The notes under the pieces were generated by a model that did not search any database, was not told the origin of the DNA, and saw only the letters and a list, made by a program, of their open reading frames with translations. Shown here piece by piece: positions 17,243 through 26,262 of a stretch of 64,000 nucleotides of DNA; the stretch's first letter is position 1, and every line of letters begins with the position of its first letter. A program made the translations under genes and the position numbers. The stretch comes from Chitinophagaceae bacterium (GTDB lineage Bacteria; Bacteroidota; Bacteroidia; Chitinophagales; Chitinophagaceae), in assembly GCA_016786845.1 (NCBI GenBank), contig JAEUVB010000013.1, forward strand, positions 1 through 64,000, written 5' to 3'.

Positions 17243-19150
17243 ATGAATTATGACATCATACAACTGAACGATATGATCGTTCCTGAGCTGCTTGACGTAG
17301 CCGAAAAATTATCCGTTACAGATACCAAAGGCCTCGAAAAACAAGCCCTCATTTACAAAATTTTAGATGCTCAGGCATTAAGACCCTTGCCTAAAGAAGT
17401 TAACGCAGAAGCAAAAGCAAAGCGTGGACGCAAACCTGCAGGCAAGAAAGAAGAATCCGAAGCTAATGTGGAAGAAGTGACCGCTGAAGATGAGGTTGAA
17501 AAAACCATAGCTTTGGCTGATGCTCAACAAAAGGCTAAGAGAGGTCGTAAACCGGCCGCAAAGTCTGCTGAAAAGGCAGCACCTGCAGAAAAACCGGCGA
17601 ATGTTGAAAAAGTAACATCAACAGAAAAAGCAGCTCAGGCAAAACCTGCCGAAAAGCCGGCCGAAAAGCACCGCCATCAGGAAACGACTGCTAAGGTATC
17701 AGAACCTGTAACGCCTCTCGAAAAACCTAAGGCTGAGTCGGCAGAAATTAAAGATAAACCCGCACACAATCCGGAACATCGCAAGCCTGTACATAAACAT
17801 GAAAAACAGGAGCCGCGCAAGCCGCATCCTCATCCAAGGACAAACGAACAGAAACCGGCGACTTCCAACAACGAAGCACCTCAACAGGAAAGAAGAGATA
17901 TCCCTCGCGAGAAACCGGCTCCTTTTGCAGAAATAGAATTAAATATTAAGCGTCCGCAACATCCAAAACAAGCGCCATTCGGCGAGATGGATTTGGGAAA
18001 TAAAAGACCATCTGCAAATAAAATGGTTTTGGAATTTGATGGACTGATCGATACCGAAGGGGTATTGGAAATGATGCCTGATGGTTATGGTTTCCTCCGG
18101 TCGAGCGATTACAATTATTTAAGTTCACCGGATGATGTGTATGTATCTCACAGCCAGATCAAGGTATTTGGTTTAAAAACCGGAGATACCGTCACCGGTG
18201 TGGTTCGACCGCCTAAGGAAGGTGAAAAGTATTTTGCTTTAACCAAGGTGAATACCATCAATGGCAAATCGCCGGAAGAAGTTAGAGATCGCGTTCCATT
18301 TGATTATCTGACACCTTTATTTCCATATGAAAAATTAAATCTTTGCACCACTCCGAATAATTACAGTACCCGTATCATGGACTTGTTCTCCCCTATCGGG
18401 AAAGGACAACGCGGTCTCATTGTGGCCCAACCAAAAACGGGTAAGACCATGTTGTTGAAAGAAGTGGCAAATGCAATTGCGGCCAATCATCCTGAATGTT
18501 ATCTGATGATTGTATTGGTGGATGAGCGTCCGGAAGAGGTGACCGATATGGAACGCAGTGTAAAAGCAGAAGTGATTTCCTCAACCTTTGATGAACCGGC
18601 TGAGAAACATGTAAAAGTTTCGACCATTGCCTTACAAAAAGCCAAACGTTTGGTAGAAGTCGGACATGATGTCGTCATTTTATTAGATAGTATCACCCGT
18701 TTGGCAAGGGCTCATAACACTGTGGCTCCTGCATCCGGAAAAGTATTGAGCGGAGGTGTGGAAGCGAATGCAATGCAAAAGCCGAAGCAATTTTTCGGAG
18801 CTGCCCGTAAAATCGAGCATGGCGGATCGTTGACCATCTTAGCTACGGCGTTAATTGATACCGGTAGTAAAATGGATGAGGTGATCTTTGAAGAATTTAA
18901 AGGAACCGGTAATATGGAATTGCAGCTTGATCGCCGACTGGCTAACAAGCGCATTTATCCGGCTATTGATATTGTTGCATCTTCTACGCGTCGCGATGAT
19001 CTTTTGCACGATAAAGATGTGATGAACAAACTCTATATCCTGCGTAAACATTTAGGAGATATGAACCCTGAAGAAACCATGAATTTCATTCTCAATCAAA
19101 TGCGCAATACCAAGAGCAATGAAGAGTTTTTGGCAACGATGAATAAGTAA
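17243..19150 (+). CDS. rho: Transcription termination factor Rho with long disordered insert
   Basis: The hexameric RNA-dependent ATPase that terminates transcription. The protein is 635 residues, about 215 longer than E. coli Rho. Rho_N helices occupy about 1-47. Residues of about 48-255 are a low-complexity, lysine/alanine/proline/glutamate-rich insert with two KRGRKPA motifs and many EKPA-like repeats. The RNA-binding cold-shock-like domain starts near 261 ([14 protein letters not shown]). The ATPase has Walker [10 protein letters not shown] (about 395-403) and Walker [17 protein letters not shown]. The R-loop region [14 protein letters not shown] is intact. Disordered Rho inserts are known in Bacteroidota. 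A terminator follows at 19194. Confidence 0.96.
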   Translation: MNYDIIQLNDMIVPELLDVAEKLSVTDTKGLEKQALIYKILDAQALRPLPKEVNAEAKAKRGRKPAGKKEESEANVEEVTAEDEVEKTIALADAQQKAKRGRKPAAKSAEKAAPAEKPANVEKVTSTEKAAQAKPAEKPAEKHRHQETTAKVSEPVTPLEKPKAESAEIKDKPAHNPEHRKPVHKHEKQEPRKPHPHPRTNEQKPATSNNEAPQQERRDIPREKPAPFAEIELNIKRPQHPKQAPFGEMDLGNKRPSANKMVLEFDGLIDTEGVLEMMPDGYGFLRSSDYNYLSSPDDVYVSHSQIKVFGLKTGDTVTGVVRPPKEGEKYFALTKVNTINGKSPEEVRDRVPFDYLTPLFPYEKLNLCTTPNNYSTRIMDLFSPIGKGQRGLIVAQPKTGKTMLLKEVANAIAANHPECYLMIVLVDERPEEVTDMERSVKAEVISSTFDEPAEKHVKVSTIALQKAKRLVEVGHDVVILLDSITRLARAHNTVAPASGKVLSGGVEANAMQKPKQFFGAARKIEHGGSLTILATALIDTGSKMDEVIFEEFKGTGNMELQLDRRLANKRIYPAIDIVASSTRRDDLLHDKDVMNKLYILRKHLGDMNPEETMNFILNQMRNTKSNEEFLATMNK

Positions 19151-19193
19151 TTGAGTACTTAGTACTAAGTATTAAGTAAATATCACAATAAAG

Positions 19194-19228
19194 AAATGGC
19201 TGACCTTAAAAGAAGGTCAGCCATTTTT
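19194..19228 (+). terminator. Intrinsic terminator of rho
   Basis: A perfect 14-bp stem (aaatggctgacctt at 19194-19207 with aaggtcagccattt at 19213-19226), a five-base loop and a T-run follow 43 bp after the rho stop. Just upstream, 19154-19178 holds a palindromic acttagtactaagt-type sequence whose motif recurs at 19384-19406. Confidence 0.9.
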
Positions 19229-19312
19229 GTTGATTGTTGGATTATTTTATTATATCAAAATAGACGGAATTTCAAATATTCATTTTCGTTGGAATCAAAT
19301 AGGTATGGACAT

Positions 19313-19340
19313 AAAAAAACTGTCCGGATTTCCCGGACAG
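19313..19340 (-). terminator. Intrinsic terminator of ndk
   Basis: On the minus strand a stem ctgtccgg/ccggacag (19333-19340 with 19320-19327) with a five-base loop is followed by seven T (complement of 19313-19319). It lies 65 bp after the ndk stop. Confidence 0.8.
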
Positions 19341-19404
19341 CCTATCAGTTTAAAACTAGAAGGATCATTTCGACCTCTTTCGACTTAATACTTTCTACTT
19401 AATA

Positions 19405-19821
19405 CTAGAACTGCTCCATACCGGAGAAGAAGAAACTCCCTTCGATGATGGCATTTTCGTCGCTATCACTTCCATGAACCGCATTCTCGCCAACGCTTGT
19501 TGCATAGAGTTTACGGATGGTTCCTTCGTCGGCGTTGGCCGGGTTGGTTGCTCCAATCAAAGTTCTGAAATCGGCAACAGCATTGTCTTTCTCCAAAATG
19601 GCAGCTACGATATGGCCGCTACTCATGAATTCACACAATTCGCCATAGAAAGGACGCTCCTTGTGTACTTCATAAAATTTACCTGCGGTCTCCATCGATA
19701 ATTTGGTCATTTTCATAGCCTTGATACGAAAACCTGCATGATTGATCATGGCCAGGATGGCACCGATATGTCCGGCCTTTACTGCATCCGGTTTGATCAT
19801 TGTGAATGTAATGTTCGACAT
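19405..19821 (-). CDS. ndk: Nucleoside diphosphate kinase
   Basis: Transfers the gamma-phosphate between nucleoside triphosphates and diphosphates through a phosphohistidine intermediate. The 138-residue length is typical. The N-terminal MIKPDAV motif binds nucleotide, and the active-site histidine is H116 in NAVHGSDS, the family signature. It is convergent with rho, and each gene has its own terminator. A TAnnTTTG-type box lies 23 bp upstream of the ATG. Confidence 0.97.
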   Translation of the reverse strand: MSNITFTMIKPDAVKAGHIGAILAMINHAGFRIKAMKMTKLSMETAGKFYEVHKERPFYGELCEFMSSGHIVAAILEKDNAVADFRTLIGATNPANADEGTIRKLYATSVGENAVHGSDSDENAIIEGSFFFSGMEQF

Positions 19822-19844
19822 AATAATTATTATTTTTTAGGCCG

Positions 19845-19852
19845 CAAATGTA
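19845..19852 (-). promoter_or_regulatory. -7 box of ndk
   Basis: The minus strand reads TACATTTG, matching TAnnTTTG, 23 bp before the ndk ATG. A convincing -33 element is not visible. Confidence 0.45.
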
Positions 19853-19922
19853 ATCTGATACCGAGTAAATTTCTACACTCTTTGATATCGAATACATTTT
19901 ATTAACTTTCTACGCATGAAGT

Positions 19923-22052
19923 TTATTTGCGTTTAGACATTTGAGGACGAGTCATGTTTTGCCCTATTCCCTCTCCGATTGGGCGACCGGCTTCGATCGG
20001 ATAGAGATATTTCCCTTTGTTCTCCTCTTCTTTCTCAACTTCAGGCACCACGCGATGTGCATTCGCAAAATCGTCCTGACGTATACCGGTCACTTGCCAA
20101 CTAATTTCGACATTCGGCTTGTCGGATCGTATTGCGAATTGATGATTCGCAATTTTCTCGGCGATCCATACTTGAGCAGGCTGACCGATACAAGTCAATT
20201 GATAACGAAAATCGCGATTGAGGGCATCAAAATAATCGGGCAAAACCACCAACGCATATCCATTAGCATCTGTGGTGATATTACCGTTATAAATATTCAT
20301 CATATCCGGGCTCTCCACAAAACTATGGTAGAGGTATTTGTTTGCCGGGTCTAATGGATGATCAATGAGAAAAGTGCCGCTTCCTTTTGACACACTCCCG
20401 GTTACGGCCAAATTGCCCACGACACCCACTTTACCGTTGAAGTAACCGGCATAACTATTAGCTGTGGCTCCTGTGCTATTCACATCACCATATACACCTA
20501 CATTTACCGTACCATTTTCAGCCAGAGCATATAAACCATATTTAGAGCCCAGATTTCCGGTAGTATCAGAATGAGCATAAGCTGCAAGACCGTAGGTATC
20601 GCCACGTCCGGCGCCTTCCGCACTTCCACCATATACAGAAAAAGTACTGGCACATTTTGCGAACCCTGAGAGCCCCAGATAGCCGCCTTCTCCATAGACC
20701 CCTATGCCATAATTATCTGTCAATGATGGTTGCGACTTTCCATATAATGCGATATGATCATCTATCGTTGTTCCGGTATATTCAGCCCTTATGACGCCTT
20801 GTGTATGATCGGATCCGCTACCATTGACCACCTGTACGTAAGCATCCGAGCCGGTGACATTCAAGGGAGCGGTTGGTGTGAGGGTACCGATACCCACATA
20901 ACCATTTGCTGCAATCAATACATCTGTCGTATTGTTTGTACCTAATCCCAGGGTACTATTTTCCCTATTGATCATACTGGCAGCATTGCCGGTGGTGCGG
21001 ATATCCAAACCATCGGTGATGGTATGTCCTGTAGTGGCATTGGTAATTTTTAACGTATCTCCTGTGGCCGTATGATTAATGTGTACATTACCGGCCGGTG
21101 TTGCTCCTCCGCCAAGACCTAAATTCTCCGTCGTAAAATCGGCGTGGAATTTTATTTTCGTTCCGGATGTTTTAGTTATAGCGATACCAACATTACCACC
21201 GGAGCTTATCAGAAAGCGACCATTACCATCATTTTGCGTTAGGCCATTATTTCCAAAAGCTAAAAGATTCGCATTGGGATATAATGATGAACCTCCATAA
21301 TTTCCCGTGACAGCCGTTCCATATTTTGTAAATGTAGAATAAGCACTGGAGTTATCATTAAACATCAGGAAACGACCTGAGCTTCCGGAGTTCGCATTTT
21401 CCATGCGCACATGATTGACCTGAGTGGCAGAATTCGAATAGATATGCAAGCGATTGGTGGCGCTGGAAGAAGCCGGAGATCCGATGATGACGGTGTTCCC
21501 GTTGTCTTGCACCTGAGAATTATAAATCGTATTGGCGGCGGTAAATTTGGGAAGAAAGTTTGTGGTTCCTGTACCTGTGGCTGATGTAGACACTGTACCG
21601 GAACGGGTTTTTCCTGAACCATCAGACAGTTCACGGGCGATACCCGCTTGATTGGCAAAGATGGCATAGGGTACACTGAGCAATTGGGTGGTGCCGAGCA
21701 ATTCAAACTGATTACCACCCTTGGGATCAATTTTAACTTGAATGTATTGATTGCCGGATTCCCATTTAACTGATTTCATATTACCGCTTACCACATTCCC
21801 CGCTCCGATTTGTAAGTTATAGAGTCCGTAAGCATTGGTGGTGACATATTGTGTTTCTGCGTATTGTGGTTGAAGTGATTCTGCATTCTCCAAAATTGAC
21901 AAATGAAGATGTATCGTTTGATTCGATATAGGTTGCCCGCTTACATTTCGTGCAACACCCTGATAATTAAACAAATAAGGCGACTGGGCCTGAACTTGAT
22001 TCCAAAAAAGCAGGACAATTGATAAAACTAAAGAGGATTTAAACTTGTTCAT
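19923..22052 (-). CDS. Fibre-like secreted protein, IDHP-type tip (array member 1)
   Basis: A 709-residue protein with signal peptide ending QVQAQS. The N-terminal domain (FNYQGVARNVSGQPIS ... QLLSVPYAIFANQAGIAR) and the following shaft (NGNTVIIGSPASSS ... YPNANLLAFGNNG ... KFHADFTTENLGLGG) match the other array members. Its middle has GYVGIGTLTPTAPLNV, a phrase common in tail-fibre-like proteins, and G-rich YG/GVYG segments. From about residue 558 a conserved terminal domain follows (LIDHPLDPANKYLYHSFVE ... VSWQVTGIRQ equivalent ISWQVTGIRQ). It has no T9SS sorting domain. No enzymatic motif is seen; a structural or adhesive role is inferred. No clear terminator follows its stop. Confidence 0.75.
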   Translation of the reverse strand: MNKFKSSLVLSIVLLFWNQVQAQSPYLFNYQGVARNVSGQPISNQTIHLHLSILENAESLQPQYAETQYVTTNAYGLYNLQIGAGNVVSGNMKSVKWESGNQYIQVKIDPKGGNQFELLGTTQLLSVPYAIFANQAGIARELSDGSGKTRSGTVSTSATGTGTTNFLPKFTAANTIYNSQVQDNGNTVIIGSPASSSATNRLHIYSNSATQVNHVRMENANSGSSGRFLMFNDNSSAYSTFTKYGTAVTGNYGGSSLYPNANLLAFGNNGLTQNDGNGRFLISSGGNVGIAITKTSGTKIKFHADFTTENLGLGGGATPAGNVHINHTATGDTLKITNATTGHTITDGLDIRTTGNAASMINRENSTLGLGTNNTTDVLIAANGYVGIGTLTPTAPLNVTGSDAYVQVVNGSGSDHTQGVIRAEYTGTTIDDHIALYGKSQPSLTDNYGIGVYGEGGYLGLSGFAKCASTFSVYGGSAEGAGRGDTYGLAAYAHSDTTGNLGSKYGLYALAENGTVNVGVYGDVNSTGATANSYAGYFNGKVGVVGNLAVTGSVSKGSGTFLIDHPLDPANKYLYHSFVESPDMMNIYNGNITTDANGYALVVLPDYFDALNRDFRYQLTCIGQPAQVWIAEKIANHQFAIRSDKPNVEISWQVTGIRQDDFANAHRVVPEVEKEEENKGKYLYPIEAGRPIGEGIGQNMTRPQMSKRK

Positions 22053-22170
22053 AAAAGAAAAATTTCCATAAAGGTAAAAATCTCTGAATAGCGATGATAA
22101 CGAATTCGCTCAAGAAGGAATTTGTGAAGACGAATTATAAACTCTGATAAGAATTTAACATGGATAAAAA

Positions 22171-22203
22171 ATAAAAAGAGGCTGCCTATTCGGCAGCCTC
22201 TTT
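22171..22203 (-). terminator. Intrinsic terminator after the proline-rich gene
   Basis: A perfect 12-bp stem (aaagaggctgcc at 22175-22186 with ggcagcctcttt at 22192-22203). On the minus strand it is followed by a T-rich tract. It lies 18 bp after the stop at 22221 and probably ends the three-gene unit 26053-22221. Confidence 0.88.
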
Positions 22204-22220
22204 CAACATTGAGCTATTGA

Positions 22221-22991
22221 TTATCGCTTAGAGTTGCGATCCGATTCGGTCAATGGTTTGGTTAAAGGAGCAGGTGCCGGAGATGCCATCACGGGTCTTT
22301 CTGACTCAGATAACAAGACTGGTTGAACTGAAACCGGTGATGCAACCAATGGTGTACTTTGCTGACGATTCAATTCCTGAGTCGAAGTTACATTTGCCTT
22401 CACAGCATTTGCTTTCGGTGTACCGGGTTGTTGAATGTTCTTGTCTGCATTACCTGTAGAAGCATGATTGACTTGTGCCGGAACAGGTGTTGTACCTGAA
22501 ACACTTGGATGATTAACCTGTTCTATGGGCTTTTCTACCGGAGCAGGTTCCATCACGATAGGAGAAGCCTGATATCCTGCGACCTCTTTGCGAACAAATT
22601 TCTCTTGAGGAAGAGGAATAGGTTGTGCATTCGGGTTGCGAACATAATTCTCTGTTGGAAGCGGAATGGGTTTGGCATTTGGGTTACGTTGGTATTTCTC
22701 TTCCGCCGGCATAATGGTAACCCGCTTAACAGGAACGCTATTGGTTTCCTTACTTACTAGAGACTCATCAATGCCCATTGTAACATTGGTATTTTGGGAA
22801 GGAAGAGTCCTAGATGGTGAAGAAATAATAGTATTATCCGAAATTTGAGTTATTCCATTAACAATTTGCGGCTTAGTATTTGCTTGACCTTCAGAGATTG
22901 ATTTATCTCCTTGCTGAGCAAAAACAGGCGATACCAAAACACAAAGACCGAAACTGAACATAGATGTCATTATTATTTTTCGATTCTTCAT
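22221..22991 (-). CDS. Proline-rich repeat secreted protein
   Basis: A 256-residue protein of unknown function with signal peptide MKNRKIIMTSMFSFG...VFAQ. After it the sequence is low in complexity and rich in proline, asparagine, serine and valine. A motif of about 17 residues is repeated in the middle (YQRNPNAKPIPLPTENY, then YVRNPNAQPIPLPQEKF). No folded domain, membrane segment or sorting domain is seen. It starts 43 bp downstream of the C1q-tipped fibre gene with no terminator between, so it may be the third gene of that unit. A disordered periplasmic linker or cell-wall-associated role is possible but unproven. Confidence 0.65.
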   Translation of the reverse strand: MKNRKIIMTSMFSFGLCVLVSPVFAQQGDKSISEGQANTKPQIVNGITQISDNTIISSPSRTLPSQNTNVTMGIDESLVSKETNSVPVKRVTIMPAEEKYQRNPNAKPIPLPTENYVRNPNAQPIPLPQEKFVRKEVAGYQASPIVMEPAPVEKPIEQVNHPSVSGTTPVPAQVNHASTGNADKNIQQPGTPKANAVKANVTSTQELNRQQSTPLVASPVSVQPVLLSESERPVMASPAPAPLTKPLTESDRNSKR

Positions 22992-23034
22992 TTTGTTGTT
23001 TTTATTTTATTAAAGTTAAAAATATCATATAGAA

Positions 23035-25413
23035 TTAACGAACCAAATGTCCACTAAAACTCATTTCCAGACTGTTATTACTAACTGTGATAGAGCCACC
23101 GGAGAAATTACCCAACTCCACTTTAATCACATCACCTGCTACCAATTTTACTGTTACTGAATTTTGGATACTCCATTGTGCTGTGGTTGAAGGTTGTGCA
23201 CGAAGAATAGTCCCAGGCAGAAATGATCCATTTTTCATTAGACCAATACGGCACTGGCTAGTGCCACCCCCAGCAGTCATTACAGCACCAAAATTGAATT
23301 GATACAATCCATCAATTGGCGCTGTAAATTCGCCGGTTGTATTATTATAACTTCCCGACTCATCAAAATCTTCTGTACCGTATATTAATGTTACAACACC
23401 GCTAGCAATGGTACCAGCAGAGCAGGAATTGGCTAAAAATCCTACAGCACCTTGCCAAGAACCTGTACCTGTGCTATTAGAAACCAAGACCTTACCATTA
23501 CCCTGATTACCATCTACAATTTTGATAGGTCCCTGACTCCATACTCCATAACCGGAAGAAGAACCATAAACACCAATATCCGTTGTAGTTGGCACAGCAG
23601 TTCCGCCAAAAGCGATTCCCGCAACACCGGCACCAAAACCGAAATTTGGCTGACGACCTAATACAGCGATTTGTTGAGAAGAACCACTATTTGTTACCGC
23701 TAAAAATGCCGTATCATTTGAAGTTTCCACATGCAATTTAGTCAATGGTGAAGAAGTACCAACACCGACACGTCCTAATGCAGACGCATTAACATTCATG
23801 GTATTATTTCCTAAATAACTGCTACCATCGTAATTAAACATGTTCGTACCGAAACCGGTCATTACATCACCGCCAAAATAGTTCAAGAACAATGTATTAA
23901 ACCCTGATACACCATTTTTGGATTGGATTTCATTGTCATCTAAGGTAACGTGAAAACCAGTAGCATTACCGATATTAACTATGCCATCGGTAGTACTACT
24001 TGAATTCAATGTGGTATTTTGAACTTCAAGAGGAACACTAGGATTAGAAGTAGCGACACCCACATTTCCTGTGTTATCATCAATGATCATAGCCGGTGTA
24101 TTACCAGGTCCAAAAACATTTGGAGCAAAAGCGAGTTGACCTGCAGCATTTTCTTCGACTACAAAGCCATCAGCGCCATTGTCAAATGTGATTGAAGGAG
24201 TGGCTGTATTCAAGTTTAATGCACTTGAACCAAAATTAAAACTACCAATTGAAACATTACCTGAGGCATTAATGTTCATACGGTCTGTATTGTTAGTACC
24301 AAAATATAATGCATCGTTTTCCATGTTGGTGATCGACGCTGAAGTACCGGCAGTGCGAATTTCCAAACCATCGGTGGCAGTATGTCCTGATCCGCTGTTT
24401 GTAATTTTCATCGTATCACCCGGTGTATTTGAGTTGATATGGACATGTGTAGCCGGTGCCGCATTTCCACCTATTCCGACAAAACCGGAAGTAAAGTCAG
24501 CATGGAATTTCAAGGTTGTACCTGTTGTTTTTGTAAGAGCGAGCCCAATATTACCGCCATTCGTCATCAAGAAACGACCGTTTCCATCATTGGCAACGCT
24601 TCCATTGTTTCCAAAAGCCAAAAGATTTGCGTTAGGATATAAGGGGTTACCACCATAATTGCCGGCAACACCGGTACCATATTTAGTAAATGTTGCGTAC
24701 GAATTCGCACCGTCGTTCCCCATGTAGAAACGACCAGTACCTCCTGCATTTGCATTTTCCATACGTACATAGGTTTGCTGAACCGCATTGTTGGTATAGA
24801 TGTGCATGCGATTGTTAGCACTTGAACTAGCCGGTGAACCAATGATGACTGTATTTCCATTATCAGTAATTTGAGAGTTGGTAATGGTGTTACCAGCACT
24901 TGTAAATTTAGCGAGCTTGTTCACGTCACCGGTTGTACCAGCAGCAGTAGACACTGTCCCAGCTCTTGTTTTATCGGTACCATTGGCAGTTTCACGAGCT
25001 ACACCTGCCTTGTCGGCATAGATAGCATAAGGCACACTCAGCAGTTGAGTGGTACCGGCATCTACATAGTCTGTACCGCCTTTAGGGTCGATGGCTACGC
25101 GGATATATTTGTTCCCGGTTTCCCATTTCACGTTTTTCATTTCACCGCTAATGGCAGTACCGGCTCCGATTTGGAGGGTATACAATCCAAATTCATTGGT
25201 GGTCACGAGCTGAGTTTCTTCATACTCAGAAACCGTTGCATCAATTGTAGGGAGTACCGACAATTTGATGGCTAATTGTTGCTTGGCAACCGGATTACCT
25301 TTAGCATCACGGGCTATCCCCTGATAATTAAATTTTTGAGGTGCCTGTGCATAGGCCATGCTTCCCATCAGGAGCATCAGCAATGTAAACAGAAGTTGAA
25401 TGTTTGATTTCAT
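23035..25413 (-). CDS. Fibre-like secreted protein, C1q-like tip (array member 2)
   Basis: A 792-residue protein with signal peptide ending SMAYAQ. The constant N-terminal part covers about residues 22-370 (FNYQGIARDAKGNPVAKQQ, YAIYADKAGVARETA, YPNANLLAFGNNGSVANDG, DGLEIRTAG). The variable middle includes VGVGTSSPLTKLHVE and a linker GNGKVLVSNSTGTGSW. From about residue 656 the tip looks like a C1q domain (GFLANSCSAG ... FTAPIDGLYQFNFGAV ... LEMSFSGHLVR). It is close in length to phage-fibre-like proteins. A partner gene with a T9SS sorting domain lies directly upstream in the same direction. It lacks its own sorting signal, so its export route beyond the periplasm is unclear. Confidence 0.78.
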   Translation of the reverse strand: MKSNIQLLFTLLMLLMGSMAYAQAPQKFNYQGIARDAKGNPVAKQQLAIKLSVLPTIDATVSEYEETQLVTTNEFGLYTLQIGAGTAISGEMKNVKWETGNKYIRVAIDPKGGTDYVDAGTTQLLSVPYAIYADKAGVARETANGTDKTRAGTVSTAAGTTGDVNKLAKFTSAGNTITNSQITDNGNTVIIGSPASSSANNRMHIYTNNAVQQTYVRMENANAGGTGRFYMGNDGANSYATFTKYGTGVAGNYGGNPLYPNANLLAFGNNGSVANDGNGRFLMTNGGNIGLALTKTTGTTLKFHADFTSGFVGIGGNAAPATHVHINSNTPGDTMKITNSGSGHTATDGLEIRTAGTSASITNMENDALYFGTNNTDRMNINASGNVSIGSFNFGSSALNLNTATPSITFDNGADGFVVEENAAGQLAFAPNVFGPGNTPAMIIDDNTGNVGVATSNPSVPLEVQNTTLNSSSTTDGIVNIGNATGFHVTLDDNEIQSKNGVSGFNTLFLNYFGGDVMTGFGTNMFNYDGSSYLGNNTMNVNASALGRVGVGTSSPLTKLHVETSNDTAFLAVTNSGSSQQIAVLGRQPNFGFGAGVAGIAFGGTAVPTTTDIGVYGSSSGYGVWSQGPIKIVDGNQGNGKVLVSNSTGTGSWQGAVGFLANSCSAGTIASGVVTLIYGTEDFDESGSYNNTTGEFTAPIDGLYQFNFGAVMTAGGGTSQCRIGLMKNGSFLPGTILRAQPSTTAQWSIQNSVTVKLVAGDVIKVELGNFSGGSITVSNNSLEMSFSGHLVR

Positions 25414-25516
25414 GTTTTGTTTTTTAAGTGTTTAAAAAAAGTTGAAGGTTTTAAAAGTTAAAGGTGGTGCAAATAATCAGCAGATTTATTTAGAGCTGAA
25501 GGTTTTGCACCCTTGG

Positions 25517-26053
25517 TTAATTCATTTTTTGAATTTTGAACGAATAAGTTTGTGCATTTCCATCTTTACCCGGCTTGCGAATCATCAGGTAGTATGAACC
25601 CTGGGCTAACGCATGCAAATCGAGGCTAAATTTATTTGCCCCTGCTTTTTGTTGTTCGGTTCGGCTTAATACCACTTTCCCGGTCGCATCAAAAAGCTGA
25701 TAAGAGAAGTCAGCGTTGAGTGTTTCCAGGGTTTCAATGAATAGGATGTTGTCAGTAGGATTAGGATAAACTTTGATCTGATCTGCGAGATCATTCATTG
25801 TTGTATTTCCGGGGTCTGCGTTGGCTCCGCTACCTGAGCCAATAGGTTGTAACAATCCCTGTGTTACGATCAGGTTGCCGCTGTGTGCTGTGCTGACCAC
25901 AGTCATTTCGCCAATCGAATAATCAAAGGTCATCCCGTTGATTTTTGCTGAATGTCCTGCGACATTCAGTGTCGATTGCGAAAAAGCTGTACCGGCCATC
26001 ATCGAGAACGCAGCAAACAATGCTGTGCGGATGAGTGTTGGGTTTTTCTTCAT
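25517..26053 (-). CDS. Small T9SS type A partner protein (couple A)
   Basis: A 178-residue secreted protein from the ATG at 26053, which begins a proper signal peptide (MKKNPTLIRTALFAAF...AFSQ); the frame is open 18 codons upstream without one. Residues of about 25-75 form the GEM/TQG module (FDYSIGEMTVVST, GNLIVTQGLLQP). A type A sorting domain follows (IKVYPNPTDNILFIE ... LFDATGKVVLSR ... LAQGSYYLMIRKPG). It lies 103 bp upstream of the C1q-tipped fibre gene and probably shares its promoter. It is nearly identical in layout to the gene at 29222, so the couple seems to have been duplicated. Confidence 0.82.
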   Translation of the reverse strand: MKKNPTLIRTALFAAFSMMAGTAFSQSTLNVAGHSAKINGMTFDYSIGEMTVVSTAHSGNLIVTQGLLQPIGSGSGANADPGNTTMNDLADQIKVYPNPTDNILFIETLETLNADFSYQLFDATGKVVLSRTEQQKAGANKFSLDLHALAQGSYYLMIRKPGKDGNAQTYSFKIQKMN

Positions 26054-26211
26054 GTAATATAAATTTTTACAAAAGTCACCAAATAAAACGACATCAAAAT
26101 ATGACATTTATCAAATGGTCAGACTCAATGAGTATTCGGTCGATTTGGGCTGAAAATTGGCGAAAGTGTTTGAACATATAAATCGCATTTCAATATCTTA
26201 CTATCCGGGTA

Positions 26212-26243
26212 TAAAAAAAGGCTACCCGAGAGGTAGCCTTTTT
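26212..26243 (-). terminator. Intrinsic terminator after array member 3
   Basis: A 12-bp stem (aaaaaggctacc at 26215-26226 with ggtagccttttt at 26232-26243) and a minus-strand T-run lie 19 bp after the stop at 26263. Confidence 0.88.
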
Positions 26244-26262
26244 GAGTAATGAAAATGAAATT

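Noticed and set aside
17699-17884. Minus-strand frame within rho
   Set aside because: It is a mirror of the low-complexity rho insert and has no start context or family.
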